Part shown: positions 1-5,242 of the stretch, piece by piece
Numbering within the stretch: the stretch's first letter is position 1
Layout: each line of letters starts with the position of its first letter
NCBI GenBank assembly: GCA_017881705.1
Contig: JADGQP010000098.1
Span: 1-6,347 of the forward strand
From: Christensenellaceae bacterium
GTDB taxonomy: Bacteria > Bacillota > Clostridia > Christensenellales > Aristaeellaceae
DNA: 6,347 nucleotides
Direction of reading: 5' to 3'
Made by a program: the position numbers and the translations under genes
Notes under the pieces: generated by a model
Databases searched by the model: none
Told to the model about the DNA's origin: nothing
Seen by the model: the letters and a program-made list of their open reading frames with translations, nothing else

Positions 1-177
1 AAGCGTTTTGTTTCCGGCGGCAACGACGCGGGCGCGGTGCAGCGTTCGGGCGCGGGCAGCCGCACGATTGCCCTTTCCGTAGCCTGCCGCAACCTGCACA
101 GCCCCGCTTCGGTCGGCTCGTTTACGGATATCGACGCGCAGGAGGCGCTGGTGCGCGCCTTTTTGCAAACGCTGTAA
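1..177 (+). CDS. M42 family glutamyl aminopeptidase/endoglucanase-like metallopeptidase, C-terminal 58 residues (5' end outside window)
   Basis: The window opens inside a reading frame that runs to TAA at 175-177. The visible 58 residues match the C-terminal end of M42 metallopeptidases. They include SGGNDAGAVQRSGAG, corresponding to the usual GGTDA...SGAG segment, and SVACRNLHSP, whose His33 of the fragment would be the last zinc ligand of this family. M42 enzymes are cytosolic di-metal aminopeptidases that usually assemble into large tetrahedral particles and trim peptides released by other proteases. The family normally runs to about 330-360 residues, so most of this gene lies to the left. 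It is followed after 39 bases by a second M42 gene on the same strand with no terminator between, so co-transcription is likely. The Asn where many relatives have Thr (GGND rather than GGTD) is a small oddity. Substrate preference cannot be read from this piece. Confidence 0.9.
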   Translation, partial: KRFVSGGNDAGAVQRSGAGSRTIALSVACRNLHSPASVGSFTDIDAQEALVRAFLQTL

Positions 178-216
178 CACGCCCCACGTTCGGATGATAG
201 AAAGGATGAAGGTGCG

Positions 217-1206
217 ATGAAGGAACTGCTGCAACAGCTTACCGCCGCCTATGGCCCCTCCGGCCGGGAAAACGAAGTAGCCGAACTGATCCTGAAATTG
301 CTGGAAGGCAAAATAGATACCGCGCGCAGGGACGCGCTGGACAACCTGATCTGCGAAAGAAAGGGAACCGACCCCAAGGGGAAACGCATTATGTTTTCCG
401 CACATATGGACCAAATCGGCATGGTGGTAACGCATATTGAAAAGGAAGGCTACCTGCGTATCTCCAACGTGGGCGGCTTAAGCGTCAGCAACCTGCGCGC
501 CCGCCGCGTGCGTTTTTCAAACGGCGTACAGGGCGTGATGACGGAACAGCCGCTGAAGCCCGGGGAAACCAGTTCGCTGCACACCTGTTACATCGACGTG
601 GGCGCAAGCGACGCGACGGAAGCTGAAAAGTTGGTTAAAGTTGGCGACATGGCCGTTTTTGCCGAGCCCGGTTTTACCGTTAATCAGCACCGGCTTGCCG
701 CTCCCGCCATGGATGACCGCAGCGCCTGCGCCCTGCTCGTAAGCCTGATGCGCGACCTTCCGCCCTGCCCGCACACCGTGGTAGCCGTATTTTCCACGCA
801 GGAAGAAGTGGGCTGCCGTGGCAGCGCAACAGCAGCCTACAGCGTGGAGCCAGACGAGGGCATCGCTCTGGATGTGACCCTATGCGGCGACCAGCCGGAA
901 GACCGCAAGCTGGCCATAAACCTGGGCGACGGCCCCGCTATCAAAATAATGGACGCGCGCAGCATCAGCAACCCCGCGCTGGTGGATGCGCTCTTCTCCG
1001 CCGCCAAGCGCGCGAAGGTCGCCTGCCAGCGGGAAGTGCTGCCTTACGGCGGAACCGACGCTTCCTCCATACAGCTTTCCCGTGGCGGGGTGCCGGTATG
1101 CACTGTGAGCATCCCCTGCCGCAACGTCCATTCCCCCTGCGAAATCGTGGATTTACGGGACATGGAAGGCGCGAAAAAGCTGCTGCTGAGCTATTTGTTG
1201 GGCTGA
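217..1206 (+). CDS. M42 family metallopeptidase (cytosolic aminopeptidase)
   Basis: This is a complete 329-residue protein, the usual M42 length. The residues expected for a two-metal co-catalytic site are in order: His63 and Asp65 in SAHMDQIG, the bridging Asp in AMDDR (166/167), Glu196 as general base and Glu197 as ligand in FSTQEEVGCRG, Asp219 in ALDVT, and His305 in CRNVHSP. PYGGTDASS at 277-284 is the family's late loop. Relatives act as broad or acidic/leucine aminopeptidases in peptide turnover; some were first named endoglucanases (FrvX/CelM-like), a label that should not be taken literally. ATG at 217 is preferred because it begins the conserved N-terminal helix and YGPSGRE motif; purine-rich AGAAAGG and AAGG stretches lie just upstream at 199-212. 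The gene is the second of an M42 tandem and is closed by a strong terminator at 1235-1266. The catalytic set is intact, so activity is expected. Specificity is unknown. Confidence 0.95.
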   Translation: MKELLQQLTAAYGPSGRENEVAELILKLLEGKIDTARRDALDNLICERKGTDPKGKRIMFSAHMDQIGMVVTHIEKEGYLRISNVGGLSVSNLRARRVRFSNGVQGVMTEQPLKPGETSSLHTCYIDVGASDATEAEKLVKVGDMAVFAEPGFTVNQHRLAAPAMDDRSACALLVSLMRDLPPCPHTVVAVFSTQEEVGCRGSATAAYSVEPDEGIALDVTLCGDQPEDRKLAINLGDGPAIKIMDARSISNPALVDALFSAAKRAKVACQREVLPYGGTDASSIQLSRGGVPVCTVSIPCRNVHSPCEIVDLRDMEGAKKLLLSYLLG

Positions 1207-1234
1207 ACGCGTAACCGGGAACCAATATATTCTG

Positions 1235-1266
1235 AAGGCGGCCCGTGCTTTTACGGGCCGTCTTTT
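1235..1266 (+). terminator. Intrinsic terminator of the M42 tandem
   Basis: A GC-rich stem of about 12 pairs forms between 1235-1246 and 1253-1264, with one G-U pair. The loop is the six bases GCTTTT, and a short T-run (TCTTTT) closes the 3' side. It lies 28 bases after the peptidase stop codon and separates this unit from the promoter of the next gene. Confidence 0.85.
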
Positions 1267-1317
1267 CCCTGTTTGTAAAAGGTAAGTAAAGGCGCGGTTT
1301 CGACCAGATTGGATAAA

Positions 1318-1352
1318 TTGTCCTTTCTTTTTCCAATCGCGCATGCTATAAT
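1318..1352 (+). promoter_or_regulatory. Sigma-A type promoter with extended -10
   Basis: A perfect TATAAT at 1347-1352 is preceded by TG at 1344-1345 (TGcTATAAT), an extended -10. The -35 is weak: TTTCTT at 1324-1329 has the standard 17-base spacing, while TTGTCC at 1318-1323 is too far away. Extended -10 promoters tolerate a poor -35. Transcription would start near 1359, leaving a leader of about 28 bases before the coiled-coil gene. Confidence 0.75.
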
Positions 1353-1372
1353 GGCGGAAAGAAAAAACTTAC

Positions 1373-1378
1373 AGGAGG
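1373..1378 (+). promoter_or_regulatory. Ribosome binding site AGGAGG that fixes the start at 1387
   Basis: A perfect AGGAGG lies 8 bases before ATG 1387. Two in-frame upstream starts, TTG 1309 and ATG 1351, lie upstream of or within the promoter's -10 box, so the expected transcript cannot contain them. This site decides the start. Confidence 0.9.
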
Positions 1379-1386
1379 AACTTGAC

Positions 1387-2097
1387 ATGTCCGAGAAACA
1401 GCCCGCCGCCGCGTCGAAGAAAACCTCGACCCTGATGATCTTGCTTTGTATCGCGCTTGTCGTAGCCATTGTTCTCGCCGTGTTCGGGTACGTCGGGAAA
1501 AACAGCGAAGCAAGCCTTAACCAGCAGCTCAACACGCAGATCGCCGACGCGCAAACCCAGCTGACAGCTGCCGCGGACAAATTAACCGCTTCGGACAGCG
1601 CTCTTGCCGATTCGAAGGCGCAGTTGGAAACTCTTCAGGGGCAGTTTGATACAGCCAAGACGGAATACGACGCCTATAAAACCACCGCCGAGGCAACGCT
1701 AACCGAAGCGAAAACCGCTGGCGATGCCGCGTTGGCCGACCTGCAAAAGAAATTCGACGCCTATCAAACGAAAGCCGCCGCCGACCTGAAATCCGCACAG
1801 GACAGCGCCGCCGCCGCACAAGCAACGATGAGCGCAAAAAACGATGAGCTCGCCACAAAAGTTGGCGATCTGACCGCCGCCAACGCCGACCTGACCGCGC
1901 AAGTAGCGGATCTTACCGCGCAATTGGCGCAAGCCACGACGAAAGCGGTCGTTCCGGAAGTAGTCGTTGCGGTTACGCCCGAGCCCACCGCCACCCCGAC
2001 GGCCACGCCCGCGCCTACTGCAACGCCAGCTCCTACCGCCGCGCCGACGGCCACACCCGCGCCTACCGCCGCGCCCACCGCTACGCCCGCAGCCTGA
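1387..2097 (+). CDS. Membrane-anchored alanine-rich coiled-coil protein with Thr/Ala/Pro repeat tail (unrecognised family)
   Basis: I do not recognise this 236-residue protein as a named family. It has a short charged N-terminus (1-14, with KK at 11-12), one strongly hydrophobic segment at about 15-36, then a long Ala/Gln/Thr/Lys/Asp-rich region at 40-186 with coiled-coil character. Residues 154-181 contain near-perfect seven-residue repeats of the type DLTAxxA. After a short hydrophobic linker (VVPEVVVAV, 188-196) the protein ends in a Thr/Ala/Pro tail, 198-236. The Lys residues before the helix and the absence of a lipobox suggest an uncleaved anchor, with the coiled coil outside the membrane and the tail extending through the wall; this is inference. 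The gene is monocistronic, with its own extended -10 promoter, strong RBS and terminator. Possible roles are envelope scaffold, spacer or partner-binding stalk. An alternative is cytoplasmic placement with the tail inside, which is less likely because such Pro-rich tails are typical of exported linkers. Confidence 0.9.
   Translation: MSEKQPAAASKKTSTLMILLCIALVVAIVLAVFGYVGKNSEASLNQQLNTQIADAQTQLTAAADKLTASDSALADSKAQLETLQGQFDTAKTEYDAYKTTAEATLTEAKTAGDAALADLQKKFDAYQTKAAADLKSAQDSAAAAQATMSAKNDELATKVGDLTAANADLTAQVADLTAQLAQATTKAVVPEVVVAVTPEPTATPTATPAPTATPAPTAAPTATPAPTAAPTATPAA
1987..2094 (+). repeat. In-frame 30-bp tandem repeat encoding TATPAPTAAP-type decapeptides
   Basis: The tail of the coiled-coil gene is built of ten-codon units beginning at 1987, 2017 and 2047, with a partial unit at 2077-2094. 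The protein reads TATPTATPAP, then TATPAPTAAP twice, then TATPAA. At the DNA level the copies have diverged at third positions, so this is an older duplication rather than a fresh slippage product. Copy number could still vary among strains. Confidence 0.85.
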
Positions 2098-2127
2098 TCC
2101 AACGCCCTTTCCACGTTTGATATCCAG

Positions 2128-2166
2128 CTGAAGCCTCCCGCTTTTCGGAGGCTTCGGTTTTTATTT
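2128..2166 (+). terminator. Intrinsic terminator of the coiled-coil gene
   Basis: An 11-pair stem forms between 2128-2138 and 2147-2157, with one T-G pair and the core GAAGCCTCC/GGAGGCTTC. The loop has 8 bases and is followed by TTTTTATTT. It begins 30 bases after the stop codon. Confidence 0.9.
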
Positions 2167-2168
2167 GG

Positions 2169-2372
2169 TTGTCCGCTTATCTATGGCGAATCTTCGTGTT
2201 TGTGTTTCTGGGGTTTGGCGCGGCGCATCGGCTCCTTCCCGCACAGTTCGGCGCCTCCCGGTGGTTTGCCAACCCGCTGGAGGAGATGCGCGAGCAACTG
2301 AAAACGCCGGCCTCGGTGAGCTTGATCGGTACGTTTGTCGGAATGCCGAAGGGAATTTACGCTTATTCGTGA
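2169..2372 (+). pseudogene. Possible small membrane-protein gene or start-less remnant
   Basis: This frame reads 67 residues in one stretch, with a hydrophobic segment near the start (WRIFVFVFLGFGAAH) and a plausible, high-GC3 soluble part ending LIGTFVGMPKGIYAYS. The composition is more protein-like than the other frames here. However, the only start at the left end is TTG 2169, there is no ribosome binding site, and the frame stays open leftward through the preceding terminator. That fits a 5'-truncated remnant better than an intact gene. The frame continues after TGA 2370-2372 to TAA at 2601-2603, but that extension is Arg-rich and looks non-coding. I do not recognise a family. The call is weak. 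Confidence 0.25.
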
Positions 2373-2373
2373 G

Positions 2374-2600
2374 TTATCCCTCCACGAGAATTTCCGCCGT
2401 CTTCTGTGCAAACCCGTCGGCGGATGGGTGTAAAACAGCGAGTATCCCAGCGACGAGGAAACGCCGGGAAAATAAACCGCGGCATCTGTTTTGACGACGC
2501 CGTCGACTATTTCGGCATCATACCGAAAACCAAAAATACCGAAACGCGCCGCTTCCTCCTCCTTCCCAGTACGTTGGATAATGCGCGGGGTTTTCGTTAC
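2374..2600 (-). pseudogene. Possible frameshifted 3' gene remnant, minus strand
   Basis: On the minus strand, protein-like stretches appear in two alternating frames. From 2598 the frame reads NENPAHYPTYWEGGGSGAF. The middle, from about 2540 to 2420, reads naturally in another frame (RYDAEIVDGVVKTDAAVYF, then GYSLFYTHP). The end returns to the first frame and reads ADGFAQKTAEILVEG to a TAA at 2374-2376. Two compensating frameshifts would join these into one C-terminal fragment of about 75 residues. The first frame alone is broken by a single TGA. The region lies just beyond the terminator of the neighbouring minus-strand operon and has no RBS. The family is not recognised. This could also be a chance reading of non-coding DNA, so confidence is low. 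Confidence 0.25.
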
Positions 2601-2601
2601 T

Positions 2602-2631
2602 AAAAAGAGCCAGCTGCGCGGCGGGCTCTTT
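2602..2631 (-). terminator. Intrinsic terminator of the nucleotidyltransferase-vanY operon
   Basis: Read on the minus strand, AAAGAGCC (2631-2624) pairs with GGCTCTTT (2611-2604) around a 12-base loop that can itself pair partly, followed by a T-run ending at 2602. It lies 55 bases after the VanY stop. The T-run is on the minus side only, so it acts for the minus-strand operon. Confidence 0.85.
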
Positions 2632-2685
2632 GTGGATATACAAGGGTACGTCAGGTGCGCTCCAAACGCGGAAACCTCGGCACGT

Positions 2686-3972
2686 CTATTGTTTCGTCAT
2701 CGCCTCGATGTATTCTTCCAAACACCAATCATGATCGCGCATTACGGTGGAATGCTGCACGCCCACATAGCGGATGTGCCAGCACTCGGCTACGTAGCCG
2801 GTAATTTTCTCCTTGCCCTCGGGGTAACGGATAATAAACCCATAATCCCAGCAGTTTTTATTCATCCATATCTGCTGCTTGGTACCCTTGAAAATGGTAT
2901 CCGCCACGGTGATATCAAACGCGAGGCCTGTGTGGTGCTCGCTGGTGCCCGGGTCGGCAATGGTAAGGCGTGTGGCACTGATGGCGGCGGTTTTACTTTT
3001 TCCCTGTGAAACAAAGGCGGCCACCTGATCGTCGAACAGTTGCTGTTGGTAAGCATAGCTGCGGTAGCCCGCGCTGATCTGCCAGCCGGTGATGCCATCG
3101 GCCTTGGCGGCTTCAAACATCTCCTGCAGCGCGGCGGCGGCTTCGCGGTTGCCCTGGATGTCGCTGCCCTTCACATAAACCAGGCTCGCTGGCAGAACGT
3201 TACGAAGCACCACCAGATCCTGCGCCTGATAACCCTCCGCCACGGGATGATCCTTGTTCACCAATAGCGGCAGGGTAGAGGGGTCGGGCGTGGGGGTGAT
3301 GGCAACGCTTGGCGCGTCTGAGGCAAAAATGGCTGTGAGCGTCGCACCGCCGCTGATTCCATCCACATCCATGCTGTTCTGGCTTTGGAACAGGCGCACG
3401 GCTTCCTGCGTTGCGCCGCCAAAATCCCCATCCACATTGCCGGTGTAATAGCCTAAATCCTTAAGGCGCTGCTGAAGCGCGCGCACCGCGTCGCCTTTAT
3501 CGCCCTTGGACAGCAGGGATGGCGTGGGCGAGGGTGTGGGGGTGGGGATATAGGTCTGCGCCGCGTCGCTGTACAGGTCGCCGAGTGTTTCCGTGCCAGC
3601 CAACCCGTCTGCGGTAAGCCCGTGCTGGCTTTGAAACAGCTTTACAGCCGCTGCGGTTCCCTGGCCATATTGTCCGTCCACATCGCCTGCGTAAAAACCC
3701 AACTCTTTCAGGCGCGTTTGCAGGCGTTTTACCTCGTCGCCGGTGGAACCTACCCGCAGATACATCGCCGTGGGCGCGGGGGTGTTGTTGGGGTCCTCGG
3801 TTACCTGCAGCACGCTGGCGGTTAAGGCGGTGGGAGTCGGCGTGGCGTCCCGCTCGGTCACGTAGCCACGGTAGGCTTCCACGGTTTTGGGCGCAAGGAT
3901 AAAAACGCCGATTACACAACCGACGAGCGCCGCACAAAGCACGTAGGTAAACACCGTAGGCTTTTTACGCAT
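2686..3972 (-). CDS. VanY-type D-alanyl-D-alanine carboxypeptidase with two peptidoglycan-binding domains, membrane-anchored
   Basis: This 428-residue protein has an N-terminal hydrophobic anchor (about 7-27), a Thr/Pro linker (43-48), a first PG_binding_1 domain (about 72-134), a second linker TPTPTPSPTPS (144-154 region), a second PG_binding_1 domain (about 153-216), a third short linker (226-231) and a C-terminal VanY peptidase domain (about 240-428). The zinc-peptidase signature SEHHTGLAFD (344-353) supplies His346 and Asp353. AECWH (395-399) supplies catalytic Glu396 and the third ligand His399. GYRS (302-305) is the usual substrate-pocket motif. Such enzymes remove the terminal D-Ala from peptidoglycan stem peptides outside the membrane; some relatives are L,D-carboxypeptidases or endopeptidases, so exact bond specificity is not settled. 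The start at 3972 has AAGGAG six bases upstream. It is the second gene of an operon, three bases after the nucleotidyltransferase stop. No vanA/vanH/vanX-like genes are present, so a role in ordinary wall maturation is likelier than glycopeptide resistance. Confidence 0.93.
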   Translation of the reverse strand: MRKKPTVFTYVLCAALVGCVIGVFILAPKTVEAYRGYVTERDATPTPTALTASVLQVTEDPNNTPAPTAMYLRVGSTGDEVKRLQTRLKELGFYAGDVDGQYGQGTAAAVKLFQSQHGLTADGLAGTETLGDLYSDAAQTYIPTPTPSPTPSLLSKGDKGDAVRALQQRLKDLGYYTGNVDGDFGGATQEAVRLFQSQNSMDVDGISGGATLTAIFASDAPSVAITPTPDPSTLPLLVNKDHPVAEGYQAQDLVVLRNVLPASLVYVKGSDIQGNREAAAALQEMFEAAKADGITGWQISAGYRSYAYQQQLFDDQVAAFVSQGKSKTAAISATRLTIADPGTSEHHTGLAFDITVADTIFKGTKQQIWMNKNCWDYGFIIRYPEGKEKITGYVAECWHIRYVGVQHSTVMRDHDWCLEEYIEAMTKQ

Positions 3973-3975
3973 GGT

Positions 3976-4887
3976 TTACTCCTTCCAAAGCGGGCGTGGA
4001 TACAGCCCCGCCTCGGTCATCCGTTTCAGCGCCTCAACCACCATAGGCCGGTCTTCCCGGTAGGTCACGCCATACCAGCGGTCCGGCGTGGCGGATACCG
4101 TAACATTCACGCGGCCAGCCTTCAGCAGCGCGTCCACCGCAAAGGGCAGAAAAAACTCTGCTTTTTCGGGGTTTTCGCTCAGCGCCCGATCCAGAAACGC
4201 GGGAAACGCTTCCCGCAGCCGATCGACCATCGAGGGGGGGAACCCCCACATGTTCATGCTGACGATCGCGTCGGCGTTAAGGCGGGTATAGGTGTGCAGG
4301 TCTTCGCTCATCAGCGGGCCGTCGACGCTTGGGATGATGTGCGTGCGCTCGTTTATGTCCGCAAGCAGACCCTCCGGCCCCACGTCGCAAACACCGCGCG
4401 CCACAAAGCCCGTATCGCTCAGCGTATTGCGCAGGTGGTAGCCCACCATGGAAAAATCCCCGTCGCCGCGCAGGTTCATAAGGTGGTTATACGCCAGTTT
4501 GAACGCCGTGGCGCCGTAATAATCGTCGGCGTTGATTACGCAAAAAGGCGCGTCGATCAGCGGCCCCGCGCACAATACCGCGTGCCCCGTACCCCAGGGC
4601 TTTTTACGCCCTGCGGGCACAGCATAGCCCACAGGCAGGGCCCTAAGTTCCTGATAAGCGTAAGAAAGCGGAAGCTTTACCCGCGCGCCTAACAAATCGC
4701 GGAAATCCGCCTCATTTTCCTGTTTAATCACCAACACGGCACGCTCAAAGCCCGCTCGGCGCGCGTCAAAAAGTGAGTAGTCCAAAATAAACTCACCGTC
4801 CGGCCCGACGGGATCCATCTGTTTGAGGCCGCCGTAACGGCTGCCCATACCGGCAGCCATAATGAGTAAAATCGGTTTGGCAGGCAA
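3976..4887 (-). CDS. Sugar-phosphate nucleotidyltransferase-like protein (NTP_transferase family)
   Basis: From TTG at 4887 this is a 303-residue protein. The N-terminus MPAKPILLIMAAGMGSRYGG followed by LKQ (21-23) is the nucleotide-binding loop of the NTP_transferase fold, with Arg17 and Lys22 as expected phosphate contacts. WGTGHA (98-103) is the second nucleotide-contact motif and NADDYYG (119-125) carries the metal-binding Asp pair. The family transfers a nucleotidyl group to a sugar-1-phosphate or similar phosphate, giving an activated sugar and pyrophosphate in the cytoplasm. Which sugar is used cannot be told. The reading frame is open upstream to 5073, but those 62 residues have no family features and cross the promoter, while TTG 4887 has an excellent RBS. 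It is the first gene of the operon with vanY, so a role in envelope polysaccharide or teichoic-acid precursor supply is a reasonable guess from context only. Confidence 0.9.
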   Translation of the reverse strand: MPAKPILLIMAAGMGSRYGGLKQMDPVGPDGEFILDYSLFDARRAGFERAVLVIKQENEADFRDLLGARVKLPLSYAYQELRALPVGYAVPAGRKKPWGTGHAVLCAGPLIDAPFCVINADDYYGATAFKLAYNHLMNLRGDGDFSMVGYHLRNTLSDTGFVARGVCDVGPEGLLADINERTHIIPSVDGPLMSEDLHTYTRLNADAIVSMNMWGFPPSMVDRLREAFPAFLDRALSENPEKAEFFLPFAVDALLKAGRVNVTVSATPDRWYGVTYREDRPMVVEALKRMTEAGLYPRPLWKE

Positions 4888-4893
4888 AAGGGT

Positions 4894-4902
4894 CCCTCCC
4901 CC
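4894..4902 (-). promoter_or_regulatory. Ribosome binding site supporting a TTG start
   Basis: On the minus strand GGGGGAGGG lies six bases before TTG 4887, and the family's first beta strand (ILLIMAAG) follows five residues later. No ATG or GTG in this frame lies near an RBS, so TTG is the best start. Confidence 0.8.
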
Positions 4903-4918
4903 GTTAAATATCCCATTT

Positions 4919-4948
4919 ATTATAACACGGGAGCGCCCGAAGGGGCAA
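4919..4948 (-). promoter_or_regulatory. Promoter of the nucleotidyltransferase-vanY operon
   Basis: On the minus strand TTGCCC (4948-4943) and a perfect TATAAT (4924-4919) are separated by 18 bases. Transcription would start near 4912, leaving a leader of about 25 bases. The spacer contains a small GCCC/GGGC inverted repeat (4935-4946) whose significance is unclear. Confidence 0.75.
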
Positions 4949-5009
4949 CCGACGCGCGCCGAAGACGGCGGCATGCGTAAAAGTGGAGGCTTGGAACCCG
5001 AAAAACGTA

Positions 5010-5042
5010 TTTGTGACAAATTTGTGGAGATTAAGTGACAAA
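5010..5042. promoter_or_regulatory. Candidate operator: palindrome plus repeated GTGACAAA
   Basis: TTTGTgACAAA (5010-5020) and the perfect ten-base palindrome ACAAATTTGT (5016-5025) overlap. GTGACAAA occurs at 5013-5020 and again at 5035-5042, 22 bases apart, about two helical turns. The group ends 14 bases upstream of the -35 of the plus-strand promoter, where an activator would sit. No regulator gene is visible in the window, so the assignment is speculative. Confidence 0.4.
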
Positions 5043-5056
5043 AAATAACCATATTG

Positions 5057-5085
5057 TTGACAACCCATCGCATTTATGCTATACT
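5057..5085 (+). promoter_or_regulatory. Strong sigma-A promoter of the MBL hydrolase gene
   Basis: Consensus TTGACA (5057-5062) and TATACT (5080-5085) are separated by 17 bases, and TG at 5077-5078 makes an extended -10. This is the best promoter in the window. The start would be near 5092, giving a leader of about 150 bases. A weaker second promoter, TTGACT (5146-5151) with TAATAT (5168-5173) at 16-base spacing, lies within that leader. Confidence 0.85.
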
Positions 5086-5101
5086 CGCTTCGACGCGATG
5101 G
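5065..5101. promoter_or_regulatory. Inverted repeat CCATCGC-N23-GCGATGG straddling the -10
   Basis: The seven-base arms at 5065-5071 and 5095-5101 are exact inverted complements, and their centre at 5083 falls inside the -10 box. Half-sites about three helical turns apart around a -10 suit a dimeric or looping repressor. A chance match of this size is possible. Confidence 0.35.
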
Positions 5102-5228
5102 ATACGGTATACTTTTATCAGGCCGTTTTCTTCGATATAAGCCGCTTGACTCATGAGCAATCATTTGTAATATTTTGCGATCCCAACTTGCCGACGGGGG
5201 CAAAATGTTACGACCTTTTCATGATGAC

Positions 5229-5233
5229 GGAGG
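5229..5233 (+). promoter_or_regulatory. Ribosome binding site of the MBL hydrolase gene
   Basis: GGAGG lies nine bases before ATG 5243 and supports this start, which directly precedes the first beta strand of the MBL fold. Confidence 0.85.
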
Positions 5234-5242
5234 TTTTTTACT

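Larger units (their letters stand above)
4888..5242. other. Divergent intergenic regulatory region (355 bases)
   Basis: No protein gene is supported here. The region holds two back-to-back promoters, the minus-strand RBS, the candidate operator sequences and the long leader of the MBL gene. The frame open from ATG 5098 to TAA 5277 has no ribosome binding site and would begin almost at the transcript's first base; it is not called as a gene. No tRNA or known riboswitch class was recognised. Confidence 0.7.

Noticed and set aside
965..1336. Minus-strand open frame opposite the M42 peptidase
   Set aside because: Arg/Pro-rich shadow; it runs across the M42 terminator and has no start signals.
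1309..1386. Upstream in-frame starts (TTG 1309, ATG 1351) for the coiled-coil gene
   Set aside because: Both lie upstream of or inside the promoter's -10 box, and a perfect AGGAGG sits before ATG 1387.
2491..3009. Plus-strand frame of 172 codons overlapping the vanY 3' end
   Set aside because: Most of it is antisense to the well-supported vanY gene and it crosses the minus-strand terminator; its start TTG has no RBS.
2686..3972. Vancomycin-resistance role for the VanY protein
   Set aside because: No vanHAX-type ligase, dehydrogenase or dipeptidase nor VanRS regulators are nearby, and PG-binding-domain VanY proteins are common in wall maintenance.
4294..4692. Plus-strand frame antisense to the nucleotidyltransferase
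   Set aside because: Shadow composition and no start signals; the opposite strand holds conserved motifs throughout.
4888..5073. N-terminal extension of the nucleotidyltransferase by 62 residues
   Set aside because: It crosses the operon's promoter, has no family features and lacks an RBS; TTG 4887 has a strong one.
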